Positions 1 through 9,806 of a stretch of 26,150 bases of DNA are shown piece by piece. Made by a program: the position numbers and the translations under genes. Position 1 is the stretch's first letter; the number at the start of each line of letters is the position of its first letter. The notes under the pieces were generated by a model. That model was not told the DNA's origin. It did no database searches and saw only the letters and a list, made by a program, of their open reading frames with translations. The stretch is taken from NCBI GenBank assembly GCA_050330995.1, contig JBHJHI010000068.1:1-26150 (forward strand), written 5' to 3'. This stretch comes from Thermohalobaculum sp050330995 (GTDB lineage Bacteria; Pseudomonadota; Alphaproteobacteria; Rhodobacterales; Rhodobacteraceae).

Positions 1-856
<856 letters not shown>

Positions 857-860
<4 letters not shown>

Positions 861-1846
861 CGGGCTGAGGCCTCCACGGCGTCGAGCGTGCGGATGTAGG
901 CGATGATGGCGAGGATGTCGGCCTCGCTCATCTGCCCGCGAAAGGACGGCATGATCGGCTGGTAGCCCGAGACCACGTGCTTCTTCGGCAGCAGGATCGA
1001 GTCGCGGATGTAGGCGTGGTCGGCGATCACCGTCTCGCCCTCCGTACCCACGGGCTGGGGCTTGCCGTAGATGCCGGCGAGGTTCGGCGCGCGCACCGCC
1101 GCGGTGCCCATGTGGCAGCCCGCGCAGCCGTAGGCGGAGAACAGCTGCTCGCCTTCCTCGGCCGGCGAGATCGGCACGTCCTGCTCGCCGAGCCAGGTCT
1201 CGAACTCGTCGGGGCGCATCGCGACCACGCGCCCGCGCATGCGCGAGTGGTCGACGCCGCAGTACTCGGCGCAGAACAGCGCGTACTCGCCCGGTTTCGT
1301 CGCCTCGAACCACATCGTGGTGTAGTGGCCGGGGATGGCGTCGCGCTTGACGCGGAACTCGGGGACGTAGAACGAGTGAATCACGTCCTGCGAGGTGAGG
1401 CGCAGCATGACCTTCTGCCCGACGGGGACGTGCAGCTCGTTGATCTCGCGCACACCCGAGGGATGCTGCGCCTTCCACATCCACTGCTTGGCGACGACGT
1501 CGACGGGCAGCGCGTCCTCGGGCATGCGGTACTGCTCGACGTAGAGCCGCCCCGTCCACCAGAACAGGCCGAGGAAGATCAGGATGGTCGGGATCGACCA
1601 GGCGATCTCGATCATCAGCGCCTTTCGCCCCCGCACCGGCGCGTCGCGCTCGCCACCCGCGGCCGCGCGGTAGCGCACCGAGAAGACCACCGTGAGCAGG
1701 CCGATCAGGATGGTCAGGAACAGGCTGACGCCGATCAGCGCGAGCAGCGCGTAGTCGATGCTGTCGGACATGGTGGACGCGCTGTCGGGCCAGAGCGCGA
1801 TCGTGCCCGGCGGGTCCTGGACGTATTTCGGCTCGGATGTGTCCAT
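857..1846 (-). CDS. ctaC: Cytochrome c oxidase subunit II with C-terminal cytochrome c domain (caa3-type)
   Basis: Electron-entry subunit of the oxidase, 329 aa. Two transmembrane helices lie at about residues 33-56 and 78-98. The CuA domain follows, with all ligands visible: H157 in VIHSFYVP, then C192, E194, C196, H200 and M203 in CAEYCGVDHSRM. A fused heme c domain has CAGCH at 241-245 and a likely axial Met299 in YQPIMPSF. The fusion makes this a caa3-type enzyme that can take electrons directly from a donor complex, here probably the alternative complex III encoded just upstream. The ATG is one base after the SCO stop, and its own stop overlaps ctaD. No cleavable signal peptide is obvious, so the protein may keep an uncleaved N-terminus. 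Confidence 0.97.
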
Positions 1847-1847
1847 C

Positions 1848-2681
1848 TCAGGGGCTCCGCCGCGCGCGCAGGCTCCAGAAGCCGATGGCGCCGGCCATGA
1901 CGAGCACGGTGGCGCTTCCGGCCACGCGCAGCGCGTCGAGGATGGTGGTGGTGTAGGTGCCCGTCGCGGGGTCGAAGCTCTGGCACCTGAGCGCGATCTT
2001 GTCGGCCAGGCTGCCGAGGCGGCCGTCGGAGGCCTCCATCAGCGCGAACTTCAGGTCCGAGGGGGCGACGTCGAGGCCGAACAGGTAGCGCGCGACCCGC
2101 CCCTCCGGCGTCAGGATCACGAGGCCCGCCGGGTGGGCGTAGTGCCCGGTCCCCGGGTCCTGCGCGTAGCGGAAGCCGACGGCGTCGGCGAGGCGATCGA
2201 CTTCGGCCTTCGTGCCGCCGAGCAAGTGCCAGCCGGTCGCGTCCCCGATCCCGCCCGCCGCCAGCATGGTGCCACGGGTCTTGCGCGCCATGCCGGGTCC
2301 GTCGTCCGGGTCGATGCCGACGACCACCAGGCTGAACTCCTCGCCGGCGGCGAAGTCGAGCGCGGCCAGCGTGGTCGCGAGGTTGTTGAGCGTGATCGGG
2401 CAGAGCATGCCGCAGTCGTACCAGGCCATCGCCAGCACCACCGGGCGCCCGGCCATCGCCTCGCCGAGACGGGTGCGCCCGCCGTCGGCGTCGTCGAGGA
2501 CGAGGTCCATCGGCACCGTCGCCCCGATGCGCTGGTCGAAGCCGATGCGCGCCTCGATCGCGGTCTCCTCGGCTGGCATCGGCGCCTCGCGCCCGCCGCC
2601 CGGCGCAGCGCCGACGCGCGCCTCCGCGACCGGGACGGCGAGGCACGCGGCGAGGACCACGAGACGGAGCGCGCGGATCAT
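1848..2681 (-). CDS. sco: SCO1/SenC-family copper chaperone for the CuA site, membrane-anchored
   Basis: Thioredoxin-fold protein of 277 aa that probably delivers copper to, or reduces, the CuA cysteines of subunit II. The N-terminus is a signal peptide (about residues 1-21). The copper motif CGMLC has C90 and C94 in the CxxxC arrangement, and the third ligand is likely H183 in YAHPAG. A C-terminal hydrophobic segment (about 252-270) followed by arginines suggests a tail anchor, as seen in SCO proteins encoded beside ACIII/caa3 clusters. A further Cys in ALRCQSFDPATG precedes the anchor. The ATG overlaps the stop of the upstream 131-aa protein by four bases, and ctaC follows after one base, so it is part of the same transcript. 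Confidence 0.94.
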   Translation of the reverse strand: MIRALRLVVLAACLAVPVAEARVGAAPGGGREAPMPAEETAIEARIGFDQRIGATVPMDLVLDDADGGRTRLGEAMAGRPVVLAMAWYDCGMLCPITLNNLATTLAALDFAAGEEFSLVVVGIDPDDGPGMARKTRGTMLAAGGIGDATGWHLLGGTKAEVDRLADAVGFRYAQDPGTGHYAHPAGLVILTPEGRVARYLFGLDVAPSDLKFALMEASDGRLGSLADKIALRCQSFDPATGTYTTTILDALRVAGSATVLVMAGAIGFWSLRARRSP

Positions 2682-3073
2682 GGCCGGTGGTCCTGCGACA
2701 GCCGGCGCCGCTCGCGCTCGACGTGGAGGCGCATGGCCTCCTCGATGGGGATGTGCGCGATGCCGGCCTCCTCGTCGATCCAGCCGTAGCTCTCGAGCTG
2801 CGCCTCCTCGAGCGCGATCAGGCGCTGCATGTCGAGCGCGGGCTCGACCTGGAGCGCGAGCGCGCCCTCGGGGGCGATCTCCCAGCGCGCCACGTCCTCG
2901 ACGCCGCGCTCGTCGGCCTGCCAGACGCTGATGAGCAGCGTCACCATGCCGAGCATGACCAGGGTGAAGCCCGTGGCGGCGATCAGGATGATCAGCACCG
3001 TGAAGCCCCGGACGTCGGAGCGCTCGTAGCCCGCGCTGGTGTCGGGACCCTGCCCTTCGGCCTTCCCGCTCAT
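2678..3073 (-). CDS. Uncharacterised 131-aa single-helix membrane protein between actF and sco
   Basis: I do not recognise a named family. The protein begins MSGKAEGQGPD, has one strong transmembrane helix (about residues 25-48, FTVLIILIAATGFTLVML...) and ends in a soluble acidic/basic region of about 80 residues containing YGWIDEEAGIAHIPIEEAM. That motif looks like one seen in small proteins encoded next to SCO and oxidase genes in other bacteria (from memory, not searched). The start at 3073 is chosen because it forms an ATGA overlap with the actF stop; the frame stays open upstream but only as antisense-like, arginine-rich sequence. Its position corresponds to that of the small ActG subunit in some ACIII operons, so it could be an accessory subunit of ACIII or of the oxidase, or an assembly factor. 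Confidence 0.85.
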   Translation of the reverse strand: MSGKAEGQGPDTSAGYERSDVRGFTVLIILIAATGFTLVMLGMVTLLISVWQADERGVEDVARWEIAPEGALALQVEPALDMQRLIALEEAQLESYGWIDEEAGIAHIPIEEAMRLHVERERRRLSQDHRP

Positions 3074-4194
3074 CGCGCGCCCTCCCCGGCCGCGGTCTCG
3101 TCGTGGGCTACGATCGGGTCGGCGGTCGCGCGCGCGCGCGCCAGCCGTCGCGCCAGGATCGCCGCGCCGAAGCCGCCGAGGCCGAGCACCGCCGCCGGAA
3201 AGGCGAGGTTGATCGAGAACTCGCCGGGGCTGAACGGCGGCATCGCGAGCCAGGCGGCGCGGGCGAGATGGCCGCCGAGGATCGCGCCGGCGGCCCAGAG
3301 CATCGTGCGCCGGCGTCGCTTGAGCGCGCCCCGCGACAGCACCAGGAGCGGCACGCCGAGCCAGAGCGCCCAAAGCGCGGCGTCGAGCACGACCCAGCCG
3401 CCGCCGCGGGCGAGGTAGTACAGGATCTCGTCGGGCAGGTTGGTCATCCAGATGATCAGGTACTGCAGGAAGGCGAGCGCCGCCCAGCCGAGGCAGACCA
3501 CGAACAACAGGCTCGCGGCGTCGGCGAGCGCGTCGGCCTCCTCGGCGCTCGCCTCCGGCCGGGCGTACCAGCCGACGAAGATCGCGAGGGCGGCGGTCGC
3601 GATCAGGAACTCGGCGCAGAGCATCAGCCCGAAGATGTCGGAGTACCACTCGGGCTGGAGCGACATCAGCCAGTCGAAGCCGAAGTAGGTGACGGTGAGC
3701 AGGAACAGGATCAGCCCCGCCGCCGCCAGACCGGCGGGCACGGCCCGGTCCTCGCGCCCGAGCGCGCGGGCGAGCGCGAGCCAGGCGACGAGATAGACGC
3801 CGAAGCGCACGGCGAAGAAGGGCTCGTTCAGGTAGAAGGCCTTGTTGCGCACGATCTCGTGCAGCGTGTCGAAGGGCGCGGTCCAGGGAAACAGGATCTC
3901 GCGCGCGCCCGCGAGCATCAGCAGGTAGGGTGCCAGCGCGAAGGGCATCAACCCCAGCACGGCGCGCGCCGGGGGCGCGACGGCCCCGCCCCAGCGTCCG
4001 CCGGTCAGCGCATGCGCCGACAGCACCGCGATCGCGCCGACAGGGAAGGCGATCAGCCAGACGCTCGCGCCGAGCAGCCCCTGGAACGCGTGCGCGGGGT
4101 CGATCTGGCCGATCAGCAGCCAGACGAGCGCGCCGGCCGAGCCGAGGATCGCGCCCGTGCGCTCGACGCGGGCGGCGGTCCCCCCCGCGCTCAT
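3070..4194 (-). CDS. actF: Alternative complex III integral membrane subunit ActF
   Basis: Polytopic membrane protein of 374 aa with roughly ten hydrophobic helices. It is related to NrfD/PsrC-like subunits and to ActC, and is one of the two large membrane subunits of ACIII. Visible family features include PHAL-like loop sequence FPWTAPFDTLHEIVRNKAFYL before a long helix pair, FGFDWLMSLQPEWYSDIFG, and WMTNLPDEILYYLARGG. These motifs are typical of the ActF half of the complex. The start codon overlaps the actE stop (ATGA), and its stop overlaps the next gene. It carries no cofactor motif; in the family it supports the proton path and complex stability. Confidence 0.93.
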   Translation of the reverse strand: MSAGGTAARVERTGAILGSAGALVWLLIGQIDPAHAFQGLLGASVWLIAFPVGAIAVLSAHALTGGRWGGAVAPPARAVLGLMPFALAPYLLMLAGAREILFPWTAPFDTLHEIVRNKAFYLNEPFFAVRFGVYLVAWLALARALGREDRAVPAGLAAAGLILFLLTVTYFGFDWLMSLQPEWYSDIFGLMLCAEFLIATAALAIFVGWYARPEASAEEADALADAASLLFVVCLGWAALAFLQYLIIWMTNLPDEILYYLARGGGWVVLDAALWALWLGVPLLVLSRGALKRRRRTMLWAAGAILGGHLARAAWLAMPPFSPGEFSINLAFPAAVLGLGGFGAAILARRLARARATADPIVAHDETAAGEGAR

Positions 4195-4778
4195 TGCATC
4201 ACCCGCTGGGCCGAGGGCGCGCGGTCGGGGCCGGGTTCGGCCGCGGGCGTCCTCGCCGCCGTCGCCACGGCGTCCCGCATCTCGGCCGGCAGCCGCTCGA
4301 CGAAGGCGTGGCGCGCGAGCTGGAGCGCGCGGATATAGGCCGCGACCGCCCAGCGTTCGTGGGGCAGCACGCGGTTGGCGTAAGGATACATCACCCCCCA
4401 GCCGTTGGTGACCACGTCGTAGACATGCGCGTCCGAGACGCCCCTGAGCCGCGCGGTGTGGAAGGACGGCGGATGGGGATAGCCGCGGCGCGGCACCATG
4501 CCCTGCCCGTCGCCGAGCCGGCCGTGGCAGGGCGTGCAGAGCCGGGTGTAGACGCGCCGCCCGTCCTCCAGAAGCGCCATTGTGACCTCGGGCATCGGGG
4601 GTCGGTCGGCGACGAGGGCGGTGGTCGGCAGCGCGCCCTCGGGCGGCGTCAGCGAGGCGTGCCCGTCGGCGAAGCCCGGCGCGGTCTCGTAGGGCTCGTA
4701 CTTCGGCTGACGGGCCATCTCGGGCTGGTCGCAGCCGGCCAGCAGCGCGAGGGCGAGGAGCGAGGCGAGACGGGTCAT
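4191..4778 (-). CDS. actE: Alternative complex III monoheme cytochrome c lipoprotein ActE
   Basis: Periplasmic, lipid-anchored c-type cytochrome of 195 aa. The signal peptide ends in a lipobox LLAGC with Cys16 as the likely lipidated residue. The single heme site is CTPCH at 81-85, and the sixth ligand is likely Met130 in GWGVMYPYANRV. The sequence YPHPPSFHTARLRGVSDAHVY is typical of ActE proteins. In ACIII this subunit can pass electrons from the pentaheme subunit towards the oxidase; here the acceptor could be the heme c domain of subunit II. It has four-base overlaps with actD upstream and actF downstream. Confidence 0.95.
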   Translation of the reverse strand: MTRLASLLALALLAGCDQPEMARQPKYEPYETAPGFADGHASLTPPEGALPTTALVADRPPMPEVTMALLEDGRRVYTRLCTPCHGRLGDGQGMVPRRGYPHPPSFHTARLRGVSDAHVYDVVTNGWGVMYPYANRVLPHERWAVAAYIRALQLARHAFVERLPAEMRDAVATAARTPAAEPGPDRAPSAQRVMQ

Positions 4779-5419
4779 TCGCGCGCCTCCGAGACCTTGG
4801 CCGGCTCCAGGCTCTCCAGGAAGGCCCAGGTCTTCTCGGCGTCGAAGCGCGGGTCGTTGGCCCCGATCGCGAGGAAGAAGCCGTCGTCGGAGGCGCGCGC
4901 GAAGTCGGGCGCGTTGAACATCGGGTGGTAGGGCTTCGGGAAGTCGTTCAGCCGCACGATCGCGACGAAGGCGGCGACCACGCCGGTCAGCAGCATGGTC
5001 GCGACCGTCACCATCACGAAGGGCGGGGCCGCGTGGTAGGGACGCCCGCCGACGTGGAAGACGTAGGCATGGACCGAGGTCCAGTACATGAAGGCGTACA
5101 TGGCGGCCCCGGCCGCGATCGCCGCGACGAGGGCGATGCGCGAGACGCGCCGCTCGTCGTGGCCCAGTCGCGTCTCGATCCGCGGCAGCGGCACCGGCGA
5201 GCAGGCCTCGATCGCGACGTAGCCCTCCTCGATCGCGCGCTCGACCGCGCGGTCGAGCGCCTCGGGGCCGTCGAAGCGCGCGAGGAACGAGTGGATCGGG
5301 GTCGGCCCTTCGGCGCGCGCCATCCCCTCCTGCTCGATGCCCTTGAAGCCCGCGTCCGCGCGCTCGTGGCCCGCGTGCCCGCCGGTCGCGCCGTCCCGAT
5401 CGCCCCCCCGCTCAGCCAT
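4775..5419 (-). CDS. actD: Alternative complex III membrane subunit ActD
   Basis: Protein of 214 aa with a cytoplasmic N-terminal domain (the conserved stretch is about residues 47-75, FDGPEALDRAVERAIEEGY, resembling a small ferredoxin-like fold) and two transmembrane helices (about 98-118 and 131-153). This matches the ActD (DUF3341) layout. The ATG at 5419 gives an eight-base overlap with actC. A second in-frame ATG at residue 33 (MARAEGPTP) would remove a Gly/Arg-rich leader of low conservation and is a possible true start. The stop overlaps actE. No cofactor is expected. Confidence 0.92.
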   Translation of the reverse strand: MAERGGDRDGATGGHAGHERADAGFKGIEQEGMARAEGPTPIHSFLARFDGPEALDRAVERAIEEGYVAIEACSPVPLPRIETRLGHDERRVSRIALVAAIAAGAAMYAFMYWTSVHAYVFHVGGRPYHAAPPFVMVTVATMLLTGVVAAFVAIVRLNDFPKPYHPMFNAPDFARASDDGFFLAIGANDPRFDAEKTWAFLESLEPAKVSEARE

Positions 5420-6749
5420 GGCCCGCCTCGCCCTCGACCATCTGCTCGCGGCTCTCCTTGATCGAGACGATCGGCGCGAGGCGCATGAAGATCAGCATCA
5501 TCACGAGGAAGAAGCCGATGGAGCCGACCAGCACGCCGAGGTCGGCCACCGTCGGCCAAACCACGTCCCAGGACGAGGGCATGTAGTCGGCGTGCGTCGA
5601 GGTCAGCACGATCTGGTAGCGCTCGAGCCACATGCCGATATCGACGACGATGCCGATGCAGAGCATGGCGGGTAGCGAACGCCGCACCCGCTTGAACCAG
5701 ACGAGCTGCAGGACCACGACGTTGCAGACGATCATCGACCACCAGAACGGCGCGTAAGGCCCGGTCCAGCGATCGATGTAGACGTAGCGATAGTAGTCCA
5801 GCCCCGAGTAGAACGCGGTGAACATCTCCATCATGTATGCGTAGTTCACGACGAGGCCGAAGGCGAGCATCAGCTTGGCCAGCCGCTCGATGTGGTCGGG
5901 CGTGATCAGGTCGTGCAGGCCGTACATCCAGCGCACGGTGACCGCGATCACGATCACGGTGGCGAAGCCCGAGAACAGCGCGCCGCAGATGAAGTAGGGC
6001 GGGAAGATGGTGAAGTGATAGCCCGGCACCATCGACACCGACAGGTCGAGCGAGATGATGCCGGTGACCAGGATCACGATCGGCGCGGCCAGGAACGCGA
6101 GCGCGAAGTAGCCCTGCTCGTAGCGGCGCCACTCGACGGCGCGGCCGCGCCAGCCGAGCGCCAGGATGCCGTAGAAATACTGCCCCGCCTTCGAGCGCGC
6201 CTTGTCGCGCAGCGTCGCGAAGTCGGGCAGCAGCGCGAGATAGAAGAAGCAGAAGGTGAACACCAGATAGGTGGTGATCGCGAAGATGTCCCAGACCAGC
6301 GGGCTCTTCCACTGCGGCCAGAGCTGGGTGGTCGAGGGATAGGGCAGGAGGTAGTAGAAGAACCAGGGGCGACCGAGGTGCAGGATCGGGAACAGCCCGG
6401 CGACCACGATGGCGAACATGCTCATCGCCTCGGCCATGCGCACGATCGGCGTGCGCCAGCGCTGGCGCGTCAGCAGCAGCACCGCCGAGATCAGCGTGCC
6501 GGCGTGGGCGATGCCGACCCACCAGATCGTCAGCACGATCGGGAAGGCCCAGGCGACGGGGACGTTGAGCCCGAACAGCCCGACGCCGAGGCCGAGCACC
6601 GCGCTGATCGTCGCCGCGAACACCACCGCGAGCACCACCGCCACCACGAAGGCGGGCAGCCAGCCCCTGGGTCGCCGCCCCGAGAGGACGAGGTTCGAGA
6701 GGCGCTCGCCCATCTCGGCGAGCGGCGAGAGGCGCGGGACGTCGCTCAT
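5412..6749 (-). CDS. actC: Alternative complex III quinol-binding membrane subunit ActC (NrfD-like)
   Basis: Integral membrane protein of 445 aa, NrfD/PsrC family, with about ten helices. It is the probable quinol oxidation subunit of ACIII, lying beneath the Fe-S part of ActB. Recognisable blocks include ITIWWVGIAHAGTLISAVL-like sequence near the second helix, LFPILHLGRPWFFYYLLPYP, GLDYYRYVYIDRWTGPYAPFWW and LERYQIVLTSTHADYMPSSW, all characteristic of ActC. The start at 6749 is chosen for the ATGA overlap with the actB stop and the typical N-terminus (MSDVPRLSPLAEMGERL); the frame is open well upstream but that part is a shadow of actB. Confidence 0.95.
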   Translation of the reverse strand: MSDVPRLSPLAEMGERLSNLVLSGRRPRGWLPAFVVAVVLAVVFAATISAVLGLGVGLFGLNVPVAWAFPIVLTIWWVGIAHAGTLISAVLLLTRQRWRTPIVRMAEAMSMFAIVVAGLFPILHLGRPWFFYYLLPYPSTTQLWPQWKSPLVWDIFAITTYLVFTFCFFYLALLPDFATLRDKARSKAGQYFYGILALGWRGRAVEWRRYEQGYFALAFLAAPIVILVTGIISLDLSVSMVPGYHFTIFPPYFICGALFSGFATVIVIAVTVRWMYGLHDLITPDHIERLAKLMLAFGLVVNYAYMMEMFTAFYSGLDYYRYVYIDRWTGPYAPFWWSMIVCNVVVLQLVWFKRVRRSLPAMLCIGIVVDIGMWLERYQIVLTSTHADYMPSSWDVVWPTVADLGVLVGSIGFFLVMMLIFMRLAPIVSIKESREQMVEGEAGHG

Positions 6750-9700
6750 CCCGCGTCCTCCCCACGGGTTCGGGCGCCGGTCTCGGGAGCGGCTTCCTCT
6801 GCGGCCTCGGCGGTGTCGGGATGGCGCACGCGCGCGAGATAGGTGGTGCGCGGGCGCACGTTCAGCTCGCCGAGCAGCGCGTACTCGCGCGGCTCGCGCT
6901 TGGCCTTCGCCACGGCCGAAGTCGGGTCGTTCAGGTCGCCGAAGGTGATCGCCCGCGTGGGACAGGCCGCCTGGCAGGCGGTGCGCACCTCGCCCCGGAT
7001 GCGCTCGTGCCCGTTCGCCTCCGCCTCGGCGCGGGCGTATTCGATGCGCTGCACGCAGTAGGTGCACTTCTCCATGACCCCGCGCGAGCGCACGGTGACG
7101 TCGGGGTTCATCAGCGCGGGCGGGCTCGGCTGCCCGGCGTCCTCGCCGGTGTAGTCGAACCAGTTGAAGCGGCGCACCTTGTAGGGACAGTTCTGCGAGC
7201 AGTACCGCGTGCCGATGCAGCGGTTGTAGACCATGACGTTCAGCCCCTCCGACGAGTGCTGCGTCGCGCCCACCGGGCAGACGTACTCGCAGGGCGCGTT
7301 CTCGCAGTGCTGGCACATCACCGGCTGGAACAGCGTCTCGGGCGCGTCGAGATCGCCCGCGTACCAGCGGTCCACCCTGATCCAGTGCATCTCGCGCCCG
7401 CGCGCGACCTCCTCGGGGCCGACAACGGGGGTGTTGTTCTCGGCCTGGCAGGCGACGACGCAGGCATTGCAGCCGATGCAGGCGCCGGTGTCGACCACCA
7501 TGCCCCACTGATAGAGCGCCTCGGTCGCGACGCCCGGCCCCGGCTCGGGGTAGAGCGAGATCTCGCGGTGGTGGCCCTTGGCGAAGTCGGGGCGGTCCGC
7601 ATAGTGCGCCCAGGAGGCCGAGCGCACCAGCGCGCGCCCCTCCATCGCGTGGTGGTGCTGCGTGGTGACGAGGCGGACGCGGGCCTCGGTCGGCTCGACG
7701 CGCAGATCGCCGCCCCGGTAGGGGGTCGCGCCCGCGATCAGCGCCTGGACGTCGTAGCCCATGCCCCGGCCGATCCGGCCCACCGCCGCGCCGCCGTAGC
7801 CCGGCGTCAGCGCCACCGAGCCGTCGGGCTGGCCGGGCAGGACGTGGACCGCCACCTCCGCGCTCGGGCTAGGCCCGGCCCCGCCGCGCACGAGGCGCAC
7901 GATCTGCCCGTCCTCCAGCCCCAACCGCTCGGCCGTGGCCGGCGCGACCATCGCCGCGTTGGTCCAGACCAGCTTGGTGAGCGGGCGCGGCAGCTCCTGG
8001 AGCCAGGCGTTGTCGTTGAACCGCCCGTCCCAGGTCGCGGGATCGGGGCGGATCTGCAGCTCGACCCCCTGCCCCGCCTCGCCCGGCGCCGGCAGCGCCG
8101 CGATCAGTCCCTCGCGGGGCTCGGGCGCCAGCCGCCCGGCAGCCGAGCCCTCGACGAACCCCGCGATCAGCGCCGCGCGCCAGAAGGCGTCGCGGTCGCC
8201 CTCGCCATGGGTCTCCCAGTGACGCCACACCAGGCCGCGCGCGTCCGGGTCGAGATCGCCCGCGAGGGCTGCGACCAGCTGCTGCGGCGTGCGCCCGTCG
8301 GTCAGCGGGCGGATCAGCGGCTGCTGGATCGTCACCGTGCCGTCGAGGGCGCGCGCGTCGCCCCAGCTCTCCAGCTCGTGCGCGCGCGGGACGTGCCAGT
8401 CGCAGGCGAGCGCCGTCTCGTCGCGGCGGGCGCCGAGGTGGACCTTGAGCGCCACGCGGTCCATCAGCGCGTCGAAGCCGAGATCGGCCGGCGCCGTGCG
8501 CACCGGGTTCGCGTCGATCACCACGAGCGTCGAGACGTCGCCCGCGGCCATGTCCTCGGCCAGTGCCGCCACGCCCGGCCGCCCGCTCGCGCGCACCGGC
8601 TCGACGTAGTCGAGCGTGACGCCGGTGTTGGCGAGATGGGCGTTGACGGCGGCGACCAGCGCATGGACCGCCGCCGGCTGCGCCTCGCCCGCGATCACCG
8701 GCGCGCGCGAGCGGTGCGCGCGCAGATCGGCGGCGGCGCGGTCGAGGAAGCGGGCCTCGTCGCCCGAGACCTCGCCGCCCGGCACCTCCAGCCCGACGGC
8801 GCGGGCGAGGTAGCGCGCCATCGCCTCGACCCGGTGCGCCGGCCGGGCGATGCGCTCGTCGGCGGCGGCGCCGGTCAGCGTCGGCGTGCTCTCGACCGCC
8901 CAGAGTCGGGCCGGGGGCCGGTCGGTGCGGATGCGCCGCGCCTCGGCCAGATCGCGCGCGTAGAGAAGCTGGCCGGGATGGCCCTGGCCGAGGGCGTCGG
9001 CGTCGAGCGAGAGCACGCGGTCGGCCTCGGCGAGCCTGAGCCGTGGCTCCAGCGGACGGCCGAAGGCGAGGCGCGCGCCCTCGTGCGCGGCGTCGGTCTC
9101 GAACGGCTCGTGGACGTGCCAGCGGGCCTCGGGCAGGTCGGCGAGCAGCGCCTCGATCCCGGCGATCAGGCTCGGCGAGGCGGTCGCCCCGGTCAGGAGC
9201 CGCAGGCCGCGCCCGCCGTCACGCGCCCAGGTCTCGCGCAGGCCGGCGAGGCGCTGCAGGAAGCGCTCCCAGCCGACCACGCCGTCGACCGAGCGCACGC
9301 CGCCCAATCGCTCGGGGCCGTAGAGGTCGAGCACCTGCGCCTGCGCGATCGGGTCGATCGCGCCGCGGCTCACCGGATGGCGCGGGTTGCCCTCGAGCCG
9401 CGTCGGCCGGCCGGTGTGCGTCTCGCCGAGCACGGCCGTCGCATAGCCGGCATGGGTCACGGCGGTGGCGTAGTAGGCCGGCACCGAGGGGATCACGTGC
9501 TCGGGGCGGTAGACGTAGGCGACGTGCTTCTCGAACTCCCCCTCGTCGTCGCAGCCGGCGAGGCCGCCGACCAGCAGCGAGGCCGCCATCATCTTGAGCG
9601 TGGCGCGCCGGTCGGCGGTGAGATCGAGCGTCTTGGCCACGCTCGGGATCTCGCGGTGCAGGAAGTCGCGGAACTCGGGCGTCCCGGCCACCTCCTCCAG

Positions 9701-9796
9701 CGAGCGCCACCAGCCGGGGCCGCTCTCGCCATCGAGGCGGGCGCGCACGTCGGCGATGTCCAGGGGCGCGCGGGGACGCGCGACGGCGAGGCTCAT
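6746..9796 (-). CDS. actB: Alternative complex III fused molybdopterin-like and Fe-S subunit ActB
   Basis: Large subunit of 1016 aa. The N-terminal 60 residues carry WWRSLEEVAGTPEFRDFLHREIP, the conserved leader of this family, followed by a twin-arginine signal (RR at 63-64, DRRATLKMMAASLL) ending in a lipobox-like LAGC with Cys82. The middle part (about 90-740) is a molybdopterin-oxidoreductase-like domain that in known ACIII holds no molybdenum cofactor. The C-terminal part is a ferredoxin-like domain with four cysteine groups: CIGCNACVVAC (from about 770), CQHCENAPCEYVC (about 826), CIGTRYCSQNC (about 860) and CTYC plus CQAAC (about 911 and 942), enough for one [3Fe-4S] and three [4Fe-4S] clusters in family terms. 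It accepts electrons from quinol and passes them to ActA. The start lies 10 bases after actA. Confidence 0.96.
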   Translation of the reverse strand: MSLAVARPRAPLDIADVRARLDGESGPGWWRSLEEVAGTPEFRDFLHREIPSVAKTLDLTADRRATLKMMAASLLVGGLAGCDDEGEFEKHVAYVYRPEHVIPSVPAYYATAVTHAGYATAVLGETHTGRPTRLEGNPRHPVSRGAIDPIAQAQVLDLYGPERLGGVRSVDGVVGWERFLQRLAGLRETWARDGGRGLRLLTGATASPSLIAGIEALLADLPEARWHVHEPFETDAAHEGARLAFGRPLEPRLRLAEADRVLSLDADALGQGHPGQLLYARDLAEARRIRTDRPPARLWAVESTPTLTGAAADERIARPAHRVEAMARYLARAVGLEVPGGEVSGDEARFLDRAAADLRAHRSRAPVIAGEAQPAAVHALVAAVNAHLANTGVTLDYVEPVRASGRPGVAALAEDMAAGDVSTLVVIDANPVRTAPADLGFDALMDRVALKVHLGARRDETALACDWHVPRAHELESWGDARALDGTVTIQQPLIRPLTDGRTPQQLVAALAGDLDPDARGLVWRHWETHGEGDRDAFWRAALIAGFVEGSAAGRLAPEPREGLIAALPAPGEAGQGVELQIRPDPATWDGRFNDNAWLQELPRPLTKLVWTNAAMVAPATAERLGLEDGQIVRLVRGGAGPSPSAEVAVHVLPGQPDGSVALTPGYGGAAVGRIGRGMGYDVQALIAGATPYRGGDLRVEPTEARVRLVTTQHHHAMEGRALVRSASWAHYADRPDFAKGHHREISLYPEPGPGVATEALYQWGMVVDTGACIGCNACVVACQAENNTPVVGPEEVARGREMHWIRVDRWYAGDLDAPETLFQPVMCQHCENAPCEYVCPVGATQHSSEGLNVMVYNRCIGTRYCSQNCPYKVRRFNWFDYTGEDAGQPSPPALMNPDVTVRSRGVMEKCTYCVQRIEYARAEAEANGHERIRGEVRTACQAACPTRAITFGDLNDPTSAVAKAKREPREYALLGELNVRPRTTYLARVRHPDTAEAAEEAAPETGARTRGEDAG

Positions 9797-9806
9797 CGCG
9801 CCCTCC

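Noticed and set aside
6746..9796. Active molybdenum oxidoreductase
   Set aside because: Neighbouring genes and the fused layout identify it as ActB, whose molybdopterin-like domain is known to lack the cofactor.
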